From NCBI RefSeq assembly GCF_900168265.1, contig NZ_FVZF01000005.1, positions 1-64,000 on the forward strand: a DNA stretch of 64,000 nt, read 5' to 3'. Under the pieces are notes generated by a model. That model was not told the origin of the DNA and ran no database searches. It saw only the letters and a program-made list of their open reading frames with translations. The stretch comes from Salegentibacter salarius (GTDB lineage: Bacteria > Bacteroidota > Bacteroidia > Flavobacteriales > Flavobacteriaceae). Both the position numbers and the translations under genes were made by a program. The first letter of the stretch is position 1, and each line of letters opens with the position of its first letter. Positions 15,874 to 23,736 of this stretch are shown one piece after another.

Positions 15874-16419
15874 ATGACAACGTATTACACTTTTACTCTT
15901 ATTCTTTTCCTCTTCATTTACAGTGCTCACTCTCAAACGGAGCAGAAGAAAGCGACGGATACTGTAAAAGAACAAACTGCTGACACCTTTTTTAGCTACC
16001 ATCCAGACGGAACCATATCAATGGAGGTCCCTTTAGAAGACGGATTAAAATCTGGAAATGGGATATTATTGGGCGAGGATGGAAACATTGTCGGCATCAG
16101 ACATTATAAAAGTGATACTTTAAATGGTTTCGGACTTTTATTAAACGAAAATACTTTTAAGCCAAAACATATATACCAAAGTAAAAATGGAAAGCCTGAG
16201 GGTGTTTTAATTAACTTTTACGATAGCGGCATTATTAAAAAATTTCGAACCGCAGATATCTTTAATGACAGCCAAATTTTAGAATTCCACGAAAATGGAG
16301 TAATCAAGGAAATTGGCCAAACTAAAAAGGGAAAAGCCCACGGCACATTTTTTTACTTTGATGTAAATGGGAAATTAGAGAAAAGGGTCGAATATGAAGA
16401 AGGGAATATCGCAAAGTAA
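15874..16419 (+). CDS. Secreted MORN-repeat protein (cassette 21)
   Basis: A 181-residue exported protein: signal peptide at residues 1-20 (ends AHSQ), then about five MORN-type repeats, visible as (Y/F)hPDGTIS.EV, GEDGNIVGIRHY, .KNGKPEGVLINFYDSG, FHENGVIKEIGQ.KKGKAHGTFFYFDVNGKLEKRVEYEEG. Repeats of this kind occur in the YwqK antitoxin family and in surface proteins of Bacteroidota. Whether it neutralises a toxin or binds lipid or peptide cannot be told; no partner gene lies beside it. Confidence 0.8.
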   Translation: MTTYYTFTLILFLFIYSAHSQTEQKKATDTVKEQTADTFFSYHPDGTISMEVPLEDGLKSGNGILLGEDGNIVGIRHYKSDTLNGFGLLLNENTFKPKHIYQSKNGKPEGVLINFYDSGIIKKFRTADIFNDSQILEFHENGVIKEIGQTKKGKAHGTFFYFDVNGKLEKRVEYEEGNIAK

Positions 16420-16429
16420 AACTATTGCC

Positions 16430-16550
16430 AACAACATATAAAAACAATGCTTAAATCAGTCTCTAATCGAAGTTCCGTGCTCACTGGCTTAGCGGATTGT
16501 CCTGCGGACAATCACGCGCGCCAGCTCGCACAGTTTTTATACGAGACGTT
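16430..16550 (+). repeat. attC-like site 21
   Basis: Left junction TATTGCCAAC pairs exactly with the cassette 21 start GTTGGCAATA. The right end opens cassette 22 with GTTGGCAAAA. Confidence 0.93.
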
Positions 16551-16569
16551 GGCAAAAATTAAATAAAAA

Positions 16570-16770
16570 ATGGAACAAATTTTAGTAATTGCTATTATCA
16601 TTGTAGCCTTTTGGTCCCTCATTACAACCTTTAGAGCTATTTATCTTATTCTAACAAAAGAATTTAAAGGAGATAAACTCAGTTGGATTTTAATTTCCCT
16701 GGTCGCCATAATCGGACCGATACTTTGGATAACAAAAGGGAAAAAACTGATCTCTTCAGCTCGCAAATAA
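16570..16770 (+). CDS. PLDc_N-like small membrane protein (cassette 22)
   Basis: A 66-residue protein with two transmembrane segments (about 4-27 and 38-58). The second has the LSWILISLVAIIGPILW pattern of the PLDc_N domain, which occurs at the N-terminus of cardiolipin synthases and as a stand-alone inner-membrane protein. Residues after it are basic (KGKKLISSARK), consistent with a cytosolic tail. The 90 bases between the stop and site 22 show no second gene. Confidence 0.65.
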   Translation: MEQILVIAIIIVAFWSLITTFRAIYLILTKEFKGDKLSWILISLVAIIGPILWITKGKKLISSARK

Positions 16771-16860
16771 AACTGGAAGAGGGAAACGGTGCGGACTGAA
16801 TAACTGGCGTGGTGTTTCTTAGAGTTTTATGGACTATTAATCGGAAGAAAAACTTTTGCC

Positions 16861-16981
16861 AACAACATATAAAAACAATGCTCAAATCAGTCTTGAATCG
16901 AAATTCGTTGCTCGCTTGCTTAGCGGATTGTCCTGCGGACAATCACGCTCGCCCGCTCGCACAGTTTTTATACGAGACGTT
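16861..16981 (+). repeat. attC-like site 22
   Basis: Left junction TTTTGCCAAC pairs exactly with the cassette 22 start GTTGGCAAAA. The right end opens cassette 23 with GTTATGCCAC. Confidence 0.93.
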
Positions 16982-17003
16982 ATGCCACATTGAATAAACC
17001 ATT

Positions 17004-17864
17004 ATGAAGAATTTTTTTTCACTTCTTTTCCTTCTACTCTTTATATCCTGCTCAGTTAATCAAAAAACGAACTGCGATTACATCAAAGATTATTACCCCA
17101 AGATCTACGAAGCGGAATTGAATTATAATCAAAAAAGCTATCAAGAGGCATTTGATCTCTATAGTGAAGCGTTTAATTCTTGTAAACCAAAAAATACTTT
17201 AAGCAATTATGAAATGGACAAATATGCAGAAGTATCTGCTATTTTAGGAAAAGAAGAAATAGCTCTTGATTTCATTCAGAAAAATATTAATCAGGGAATG
17301 CTATTACGTTCCTATCTACACAATCCTGTATTTGCTGATGTCTTTAAAACTGATCGTGGAAAAAAAATAGTTTCGGACTATGAAGCTGACCGCTCTGAAT
17401 ATTTAGCGACTCTGGACCTTGAGCTTAGATCCGAAATTCAGGAAATGATGCAAAATGATCAAATGTATGTGGAAGAGCAGGAAAAACGAAATGTAATTTT
17501 TGAAAGAAACACTTCAAGGTTAATTGAAATTTTTGAAGAAATAGGTTATCCTGGAAACAATATAATTGGTCCTTTTAATGTAGATTTCACAAACTCGGAT
17601 ATAACCATTTTATTAATGCATACACCAGACTCCATAAGAATTAATTATTTTATCCCAAAATTGAAACAATTTGTAAAAGAGGGTTCCTGTGATCCAAAGA
17701 CTTTGGGAGTAGTAATTGATAATTTGCACTTATTCAACGATGAGCTTCAAATAATTGGAACCTATGAAAACAAAGAACACAATATGATTTCCGATAAAGA
17801 CCAGGTAAATATAAATCGGCTTGAAATCGGACTTCCCACTTTAGAAATGCAAGAAAAACTTTAA
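17004..17864 (+). CDS. Lipoprotein with DUF6624-like domain (cassette 23)
   Basis: A 286-residue lipoprotein: signal peptide with lipobox LFISC (Cys16). Residues 35-75 form a TPR-like helical pair (YQEAFDLYSEAFNSC...). Residues 130-280 resemble DUF6624: a conserved charged helix, a turn with GYPG, then LLMHTPD, and a C-terminal LIxDNLHLFNDELQIIGTYE block where other family members have DRV...Q.YGTQ. Many Bacteroidota carry such proteins; the function is unknown. ATG at 17004, 23 bases after the site's GTT. Confidence 0.72.
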   Translation: MKNFFSLLFLLLFISCSVNQKTNCDYIKDYYPKIYEAELNYNQKSYQEAFDLYSEAFNSCKPKNTLSNYEMDKYAEVSAILGKEEIALDFIQKNINQGMLLRSYLHNPVFADVFKTDRGKKIVSDYEADRSEYLATLDLELRSEIQEMMQNDQMYVEEQEKRNVIFERNTSRLIEIFEEIGYPGNNIIGPFNVDFTNSDITILLMHTPDSIRINYFIPKLKQFVKEGSCDPKTLGVVIDNLHLFNDELQIIGTYENKEHNMISDKDQVNINRLEIGLPTLEMQEKL

Positions 17865-17896
17865 TATACTAACCAGCGGACAAAAAAACGTGGCAT

Positions 17897-18017
17897 AACA
17901 ATATATAAAAACAATGCTCAATCAGTTCTTGAATCGAAGTTCCGTGCTCGCTTGCTTAGTGGATTGTCCTGCGGACAATCACGCACGCCAGCTCGCATAG
18001 TTTTTATACGGGACGTT
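17897..18017 (+). repeat. attC-like site 23
   Basis: Left junction GTGGCATAAC pairs exactly with the cassette 23 start GTTATGCCAC. The right end opens cassette 24 with GTTGGCGGTA. Confidence 0.93.
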
Positions 18018-18035
18018 GGCGGTAATTGAATCAGA

Positions 18036-18611
18036 ATGGAAGAAAAAATAGATGAATTTGTTTACAAAGCTAATCCAAATGAATGGTTAGAAGTTTCTGA
18101 TGAATTACATCATTCTCTTGAAATGATTTTAAAAAATAATTCATCCGTCTATTTTAAACCCGACACGTGGGACGGAATACCTATTAAAAAAGATATGAGT
18201 TCACGATCTGTTTTTCTATTAATGGGTTTCGCAGTAGAAAATTTGATTAAGGGCACTTTAATTTTTGACAATCCAGAATTTATAAATACTGGAAAATTAA
18301 GCGGCAAAATTAAAACACATAATTTACAGTCTCTGATCGAAAAAACAGACGAAATCGAGCTGACTGATTCGGAACAAAATTTAATTGGTGTTCTTTCGGA
18401 GGCGATACCGGATTGGGGGAGATATCCATCTCCATTGGCTTTCCTAAACCTAAAAAATGAAGTATTGTATTTTCAAGAGACATTTATTACTTACCAATCC
18501 GTAAGAAATAAAATAAGAAAAGTTCTAATCGACAAACTTAAGAGTGGCTGGGTTTCAGGTAGAGAAAATCAAAGGACGAATGTTCAAATAATAGAGTTTA
18601 GGGAAAAGTAA
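18036..18611 (+). CDS. HEPN-like protein (cassette 24)
   Basis: A 191-residue soluble helical protein. The order FLLMGFAVENLIKGTLI, then HNLQSLIEKTDEIELT, then DWGRYPSPL matches a HEPN-like family of hypothetical proteins in which a helix with FA.E...KG is followed by HNL and a GRYP loop. No canonical R-x4-6-H is visible, so RNase activity is not implied. Similar in plan to the cassette 7 protein but not close in sequence. Confidence 0.6.
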   Translation: MEEKIDEFVYKANPNEWLEVSDELHHSLEMILKNNSSVYFKPDTWDGIPIKKDMSSRSVFLLMGFAVENLIKGTLIFDNPEFINTGKLSGKIKTHNLQSLIEKTDEIELTDSEQNLIGVLSEAIPDWGRYPSPLAFLNLKNEVLYFQETFITYQSVRNKIRKVLIDKLKSGWVSGRENQRTNVQIIEFREK

Positions 18612-18621
18612 AACTACCGCC

Positions 18622-18705
18622 AACATTATATAAAAACAATGATAAAACCTGTTTCAAATCGAAACCCCGTGCTCGCCAGCTCGCACAGTTTTTATACGAG
18701 ACGTT
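18622..18705 (+). repeat. attC-like site 24, short form (84 bases)
   Basis: Left junction TACCGCCAAC pairs exactly with the cassette 24 start GTTGGCGGTA. The right end opens cassette 25 with GTTGTAATGC. The inner hairpin (GATTGTCC...GGACAATC) is missing, leaving GTGCTCGCCAGCTCGCAC between the outer arms. Confidence 0.93.
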
Positions 18706-18730
18706 GTAATGCATTAAAATCAAACTGAAA

Positions 18731-19183
18731 TTGATAGACAAAATCCTACTAAAAGACTCAATTGATTTTAACGGGACTATACCTGAATTGAAAGAAAAGA
18801 TTAGGCAGAATAGAGAAGGTGAATTTGAGTTGGAATGGATTGACCAATATGACTTTAAGTTTTTATCCCATTTTTCGTTAGGAACATTAATTGTTAATGG
18901 GTTTCCTGGCGCTACCGACGGAATTAAAGGTTATGGAAATTTAAGTGAGACTGGAAATGGAAATACTCGAATTAAACTGAAAACAAAATTACGGATTGAA
19001 TTATATTTCGCTCTCTTTGTTTTTGTATTTATATTTTTTTGTGGTTTTATGGCTGATGAAAATTTCCCCATTTGGATTTATTTCTTGCTTCCTATTTCTC
19101 TGTTGTGGTTTTGGTTTATTTTCAGAATACAGGAAAAGAGACTATTTGAAAAATTCAAAAACTATATTAAGCGAATAAAATAA
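18731..19183 (+). CDS. Membrane protein with C-terminal hydrophobic hairpin (cassette 25)
   Basis: A 150-residue protein from a TTG start at 18731. Residues 1-88 are a soluble N-terminal domain with a ... NGFPGATDGIKGYG loop; two transmembrane segments follow at about 94-113 and 117-133, then a basic tail (RIQEKRLFEKFKNYIKRIK). Such soluble-then-hairpin proteins are common in Bacteroidota but I know no name for this one. Confidence 0.65.
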   Translation: MIDKILLKDSIDFNGTIPELKEKIRQNREGEFELEWIDQYDFKFLSHFSLGTLIVNGFPGATDGIKGYGNLSETGNGNTRIKLKTKLRIELYFALFVFVFIFFCGFMADENFPIWIYFLLPISLLWFWFIFRIQEKRLFEKFKNYIKRIK

Positions 19184-19191
19184 CGCATTAC

Positions 19192-19312
19192 AACAATATA
19201 TAAAAACAATGCTTAATTTGTTCTTGAATCGAAAAATCCTGCTCGCTTGCATAGCGGATTGTCCTGCGGACAATCACGCTCGCCCGCTCGCACAGTTTTT
19301 ATACGAGACGTT
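19192..19312 (+). repeat. attC-like site 25
   Basis: Left junction GCATTACAAC pairs exactly with the cassette 25 start GTTGTAATGC. The right end opens cassette 26 with GTTGTGTGTA. Confidence 0.93.
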
Positions 19313-19338
19313 GTGTGTAATGCTACCAAAAATTCAAA

Positions 19339-19902
19339 ATGAATCTTAGATTACAAACCAATAGATTATTAATTACACCTATTTCATTATCGGATTTAGA
19401 GAAAATTCACGAATTACATTCTCTTCCGGAAACTGACCGATTTAATACTTTGGGGATTCCCAAAACCCTAAATCAAACAGAAAGAATAATTAAAGATTGG
19501 ATTGAAAAGAATGAAAACGGACAGAACAAAAATTTCACATTTAAAGTTGAATTAATTGATAGAAAAACATTTATTGGGCTAATTTCCCTGAATTTGGGAA
19601 AGCCTAAATTCAAAATTGGAGAAGTCTGGTATAAATTTCATTCTGATTTTTGGAATAAAGGGTATGCGACAGAATCTCTGAAAAAAATCCTGGAATTCGC
19701 ATTTGGTGAACTTGACTTACATCGGATTGAAGCTGGATGTGCTGTTGAGAACATTGGAAGTATTCGGACTTTAGAAAAAGTTGGGATGACAAGAGAGGGA
19801 AGAAAAAGAAAAGTTTTGCCTCTTAAAGATGGTTGGTCGGATAACTTTGAATATGCTATTTTATCAACTGACCAAATAAGCACTACAAACAACAGTATAT
19901 AA
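19339..19902 (+). CDS. GNAT-family N-acetyltransferase, RimJ/RimL-like (cassette 26)
   Basis: A 187-residue cytosolic acetyltransferase of the Acetyltransf_3 group. Visible are the N-terminal LQTNRLLITPISLSDLEKI strand and helix, the IGEVWYKFHSDFWNKGYATES acetyl-CoA loop (about 94-114) and HRIEAGCAVENIGSIRTLEKVGM (about 133-155), which completes the fold. Relatives acetylate ribosomal proteins, small amines or antibiotics; the substrate here is unknown. The stop TAA (19900-19902) is the TATAA of site 26. Confidence 0.85.
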   Translation: MNLRLQTNRLLITPISLSDLEKIHELHSLPETDRFNTLGIPKTLNQTERIIKDWIEKNENGQNKNFTFKVELIDRKTFIGLISLNLGKPKFKIGEVWYKFHSDFWNKGYATESLKKILEFAFGELDLHRIEAGCAVENIGSIRTLEKVGMTREGRKRKVLPLKDGWSDNFEYAILSTDQISTTNNSI

Positions 19903-20011
19903 AAACAATGCTAAAACCTGTCTCAAATCGAAACATTGTGCTCGCTTACTTAGCGGATTGTCCTACGGATAATCACGCTCGCCAGCTCGCACAGTTTTTA
20001 TACGGGACGTT
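19891..20011 (+). repeat. attC-like site 26
   Basis: Left junction TACAAACAAC pairs 9/10 with the cassette 26 start GTTGTGTGTA. The right end opens cassette 27 with GTTGTAAAAC. Supplies the stop codon of the upstream gene. Confidence 0.92.
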
Positions 20012-20027
20012 GTAAAACATTTGAAAA

Positions 20028-21344
20028 ATGACTTATTTAATGAAGAACATAATTTCAATATTCATATTTTTTTTAACCGTCCTTAGCTATTCTCAAAAAA
20101 AACAAACTATAGAATGGATAAATAACAATTCTATTCTTATTGAAGACGCTAATCCAAACTCTGAACTGATTGATTTTGGGCAAAATACTCCCGATAAATT
20201 TGCTAATGCTAAAATTTATGGTTTTGGAGAAGCCTCTCATAATACAAAGGAATTTTTTGACCTTAAAGCAAAATTTTTTAAATACTTGGTCAAAACTCAA
20301 GGTGTCAGAGTGTTTATAATGGAAGAATCGTATCAAGCTGAATCTGGAATTAATGAATGGATAGGTGGTGGAAAAGGAGACATTAAAACAATAGCTGAGA
20401 ATTTTAACATCGGATTTTGGCGTTCTAAAGAAGTAGTAAATTTATTGCAATGGATGAGGAATTTCAACTTAGATAAATCAAAAGAAGATCAAATTCGCTT
20501 TTATGGAATGGATATTCAAAATGGAAAAAACATCAATAAAGAGATACGAACGTTTATTAATGAGAATAAAATCAATATTGACGAAACACTATTGACTACT
20601 GTAGATAGTTGCGCGAAAAAAACAATAAACTATAATAAACCTGACGATTGGTGGCAACTTCAGATCCCAAGATTAAATAAATTAAAACAGCAAATACTGA
20701 CTTCAAAAAACGAAAGTAAAGAGTATAAATCTTTAATCAGAAGTTTAAATTATTTGATAGGTTATACTAAATATGCGTCGTGCATTAAAGATGAATACCC
20801 AAAAAGCACTGAATTTAGAGACTTAAAAATGTTTGAAAACGTTAAATGGATTGTGGAAAATCGTTCGCCAAACGGAAAAGCTTTTATCTGGGCTCATAAT
20901 GAGCACATTAACAAAAAAGAGATGTACTACGCTGGGAGTGATATAATTAATTTAGGTCGTCATTTAAAAGACTACTATTCAGAAAATTACTATAGTGTAG
21001 GTTTTGACTTTGCGACAGGAAAGATTAATGGTTATGTAGTAGATAAAAAACAAGGTAACCACTGGAAAACTTACCATATAGAGAAACCTTTTAGAAGAAC
21101 TTACGCCAAAACGTTAAATGCGGCTAACAAGGAAATTTATTTTATCGATTTAGATAATGCAATTGAAAAAGAACCAACAGAATTCTTTAGCAAGAAAAAA
21201 TCATACTTACTTATAGCTGGAGGCGGATATCAACCTAAACCGTTACATAAGATAAAGATTTCAAAAATATATTCAGAATCCTATGATGGTTTAATCTTTG
21301 TAAAAAAAATATCACCTCCCGATTATAAATTAAGAGAACTCTAA
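20028..21344 (+). CDS. Erythromycin esterase-like protein, exported (cassette 27)
   Basis: A 438-residue member of the erythromycin esterase (Ere/PRADC) superfamily. After a signal peptide (cut near SYSQ, residue 22), the family motifs appear in order: YGFGEASHNTKEFF (about 63-76, with the E and H of the active site), a FIMEESYQAESGINEWIGGG segment, IRFYGMDIQ (about 161), and WAHNEHI (about 286-292). Known members hydrolyse macrolide lactone rings, but most homologues in Bacteroidota are uncharacterised and exported. The start may be the ATG at 20028 or the one at 20040. The largest non-IS cassette gene. Confidence 0.8.
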   Translation: MTYLMKNIISIFIFFLTVLSYSQKKQTIEWINNNSILIEDANPNSELIDFGQNTPDKFANAKIYGFGEASHNTKEFFDLKAKFFKYLVKTQGVRVFIMEESYQAESGINEWIGGGKGDIKTIAENFNIGFWRSKEVVNLLQWMRNFNLDKSKEDQIRFYGMDIQNGKNINKEIRTFINENKINIDETLLTTVDSCAKKTINYNKPDDWWQLQIPRLNKLKQQILTSKNESKEYKSLIRSLNYLIGYTKYASCIKDEYPKSTEFRDLKMFENVKWIVENRSPNGKAFIWAHNEHINKKEMYYAGSDIINLGRHLKDYYSENYYSVGFDFATGKINGYVVDKKQGNHWKTYHIEKPFRRTYAKTLNAANKEIYFIDLDNAIEKEPTEFFSKKKSYLLIAGGGYQPKPLHKIKISKIYSESYDGLIFVKKISPPDYKLREL

Positions 21345-21355
21345 GAACGTTATAC

Positions 21356-21473
21356 AACACTGTATAAAAACAATGCTTGAACCAGTCTCAAATCGAAATT
21401 CCATGCTCGCTTGCTTAGCGGATTGTCCTGCGGGCAAAAACGCTCGCCCGCTCCTGTATTTATACGAGACGTT
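21356..21473 (+). repeat. attC-like site 27
   Basis: Left junction GTTATACAAC pairs 9/10 with the cassette 27 start GTTGTAAAAC. The right end opens cassette 28 with GTTGTAAACA. The right arm is slightly eroded (CTGTATTTATA). Confidence 0.9.
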
Positions 21474-21505
21474 GTAAACAATTTCGCCAATGAACATTTC
21501 TATAA

Positions 21506-22102
21506 ATGAAAAATAAAAAAACACTAATTCTAATAGTAATAATTTTTACAAGCTCATCAGTAAATAAAATCCAAGGACAGGAAGAAAGTTTCACCAACCC
21601 TGTAGCCTTTTTAGAAATATTTATTGGACCATATGGAGGTGAAAATAAAGGAGTATTATTAGGTTCAGAAATGAATTACCAGTGGAATAAAAACTTAATG
21701 ACACTTAGATATTCAAGTTTACAAGAATCTGGAGACTCTAAACTTTTAAAACAGACAACGAATGCAAACACAGATGAGTTGGCACTTCTTTACGGTTTAA
21801 GAAAAATTAATAATAGTCATTCATTATCAGGCTCCGCAGGACTTTCCTATAATGTTTATAAATCTAATAGCCGTAATGAAAATAACGAAATTAGAGACAG
21901 GTTTATCGGACTTGCATTAGAAGCTAATATTAAGTGGTTCAAATACAAAACGGACAGTCCTTTTAATGTAGGATTTGGCTTAAAACTATCTGGTAATATT
22001 TCAAAGAATTCCTACGTGGGTTTATCAGCAGTTTTAAGTTTAGGATGGCATAAAATATATGAAGAAAGAATTGATCCTGACGACTCCGAAGACGAAGATT
22101 AG
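21506..22102 (+). CDS. Exported beta-barrel-like protein (cassette 28)
   Basis: A 198-residue exported protein: signal peptide at residues 1-24 (ends IQGQ). The mature part has regular amphipathic strands with Gly/Tyr/Ser turns (MTLRYSSLQESG, LSGSAGLSYNVYKSN, FNVGFGLKLSGNISKNSYVGLSAVLSLGW) as in small outer-membrane barrels. The tail DPDDSEDED is acidic and not a barrel-type aromatic end, so membrane insertion is uncertain. Confidence 0.65.
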   Translation: MKNKKTLILIVIIFTSSSVNKIQGQEESFTNPVAFLEIFIGPYGGENKGVLLGSEMNYQWNKNLMTLRYSSLQESGDSKLLKQTTNANTDELALLYGLRKINNSHSLSGSAGLSYNVYKSNSRNENNEIRDRFIGLALEANIKWFKYKTDSPFNVGFGLKLSGNISKNSYVGLSAVLSLGWHKIYEERIDPDDSEDED

Positions 22103-22116
22103 GCTCAACTGTTTAC

Positions 22117-22237
22117 AACAATATATAAAAACAATGCTCAACCCCATCTCAAATCTAAACTTCGCAATCGCTTGCTAAGCGCATTGTCCTGCGGACAATC
22201 ACGCGCACCAGCTCGCACAGTTTTTATAAGGGACGCT
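22117..22237 (+). repeat. attC-like site 28 (core GCT)
   Basis: Left junction TGTTTACAAC pairs exactly with the cassette 28 start GTTGTAAACA. The right end reads GACGCTG instead of GACGTTG, opening cassette 29 with GCTGTGGGAC, the only internal site with an altered core trinucleotide before the decayed end. Confidence 0.9.
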
Positions 22238-22258
22238 GTGGGACATTAAAATAATAAT

Positions 22259-22798
22259 ATGAAAACAAAGGAAATCAAAGAATTTTTACCATTAGCAATC
22301 TTATCAATTATCGGACTTGTTTCAGTTCTTCAAGTTCTGTTGACCGATTACACTTTTAATTACCGACAATATATTGGATTATCATTATTAATAGTTTGTG
22401 GCATATTCTTTTTCACTGACAGAAGGTTATATAGATATTTTTTCGGTATTACATTGATTTTAGGAACTTTAAATTTAATTGCTTTTTCTACTTATATTTT
22501 TGCCTTCTATTTTATTTTCTTTCCAATACAGATATTACCATTTATTTTTTTAGTGGTTTATTTAATTAAATATAGAGAACGCATTAGTGATTTATATTTC
22601 CGATCCATTCAAAAAAGTGAGGAAGAAGAACAGGAGTATTACGATAGAAAATTAAAAAGGTTCAAAGAAAAATTTTCTGAATTGAGCGACCCAGAAATTG
22701 AAGACAAGTTAAATCAAGAACTAGTTCCAGAAGCAAAACAGGCATTGTTAGAAATAATAGAAAATAGAAACCAGGAAACACACCACAACATTATATAA
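22259..22798 (+). CDS. Membrane protein of unknown function (cassette 29)
   Basis: A 179-residue protein with four hydrophobic segments (about 10-28, 36-51, 57-75 and 80-104) followed by a charged cytosolic tail with a coiled-coil look (SEEEEQEYYDRKLKRFKEKFSELSD). No family recognised. The stop TAA (22796-22798) belongs to the TATAA of site 29; the last residues (THHNII) are encoded by the cassette end and site. The cassette ends pair only in the first seven bases and with an altered GCT core. Confidence 0.7.
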   Translation: MKTKEIKEFLPLAILSIIGLVSVLQVLLTDYTFNYRQYIGLSLLIVCGIFFFTDRRLYRYFFGITLILGTLNLIAFSTYIFAFYFIFFPIQILPFIFLVVYLIKYRERISDLYFRSIQKSEEEEQEYYDRKLKRFKEKFSELSDPEIEDKLNQELVPEAKQALLEIIENRNQETHHNII

Positions 22799-22907
22799 AA
22801 ACAATGCTTAAATCAGTCCCGAATCAAAACATCCTGCTCGCTTGCTTAGCGGATTGTCCTGCGGACAATCACCCGCGCCCGCTCGTACAGTTTTTATAAG
22901 AGACGTT
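22787..22907 (+). repeat. attC-like site 29
   Basis: Left junction ACACCACAAC pairs only partly with the cassette 29 start GCTGTGGGAC (6 of 10). The right end opens cassette 30 with GTTGCCCACA. It supplies the stop codon of the upstream gene. Confidence 0.9.
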
Positions 22908-22958
22908 GCCCACAATACTCACAAATATGAAACTTAATAAATATAAACAACAACCAAA

Positions 22959-23528
22959 ATGAGAAATCTGATTTTAATATTTTCCTTTTTTATTTTTACA
23001 GGCTCCACCATTAAAGCTCAGGAATTTGTCTATTTTGGGGCAAAGAGTGGTATTAATCTTACTAATCTAAGTTCTGATAATTTTGCTAAAACCAGCTTTA
23101 GAACTGGATTTCATTTGGGGCTACTGGCCGAAGTCCCTTTGTCTAATAAAATTTCTATTCAACCTGAAATCTTATATTCTACACAAGGCACAGAGGCAGA
23201 TGTAATTACTTTCGAGGGAAATCTCAATATAGATTACAACTTGGAATATTTACAGGTTCCCGTTTTAGCTAAAATATATCTTACAGAATCTTTATCTATA
23301 GAAGCAGGTCCTTCATTTAATTTTTTAGTAAAAGAAGAAATTTGGGATAGGAAGACCGAATACGGGAGCAGTTTTGAATTCGGAGGGGCTTTGGGAGTCT
23401 CCTATGCAATTAGCAATGGGTTTTTTGTTACCACTCGATATTTTTACGGTTTTACTAATGCTCTTGATGCTTATAGTACCAAATTTAACAATAGCGGATT
23501 TCAATTGGGTATTGGATTTATGTTTTAA
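22959..23528 (+). CDS. Outer-membrane beta-barrel protein, PorT-like (cassette 30)
   Basis: A 189-residue exported barrel of the outer membrane protein beta-barrel (PF13568) type. Signal peptide at residues 1-21 (ends IKAQ), then YFGAKSGINLTNLS, PLSNKISIQPEILYSTQG, YLQVPVLAKIYL and SIEAGPSFNFLV, the usual strand order of this family, ending in aromatic F (GFQLGIGFMF), as barrels do. Family members are found near T9SS genes or as stand-alone porin-like proteins. The cassette's right end has lost its pairing sequence. Confidence 0.82.
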   Translation: MRNLILIFSFFIFTGSTIKAQEFVYFGAKSGINLTNLSSDNFAKTSFRTGFHLGLLAEVPLSNKISIQPEILYSTQGTEADVITFEGNLNIDYNLEYLQVPVLAKIYLTESLSIEAGPSFNFLVKEEIWDRKTEYGSSFEFGGALGVSYAISNGFFVTTRYFYGFTNALDAYSTKFNNSGFQLGIGFMF

Positions 23529-23533
23529 AAATT

Positions 23534-23653
23534 ATAAAAATAAGTACTGTGCTTACTTAGTTCTTGAATCGAAACATCGTGTTCCCTTGCTTAGCGGATT
23601 GTCCTTGCGGACAATCACGCACGTCAGTTTGCACAGTTTTTATATGAGACGTT
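23534..23653 (+). repeat. attC-like site 30, left arm decayed
   Basis: The inner part (CTTAGCGGATTGTCC) and the right arm are recognisable, but the left arm is scrambled and the expected TGTGGGCAAC end is absent. The right end opens cassette 31 with GTTTGTATTA. Confidence 0.75.
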
Positions 23654-23706
23654 TGTATTAATACACACAGATTACAAACTTAATTCTATGAATCAACAAA
23701 AAGTAA

Positions 23707-23714
23707 TAACTTTG
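23707..23714 (+). promoter_or_regulatory. Bacteroidota -7 promoter motif before the toxin-antitoxin pair
   Basis: TAACTTTG fits the TAnnTTTG consensus and lies 22 bases before the antitoxin ATG. The upstream -33 element is not clear. Toxin-antitoxin cassettes in large integrons usually carry their own promoters. Confidence 0.5.
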
Positions 23715-23736
23715 TATTTACAAAAAAAACAGGTTT

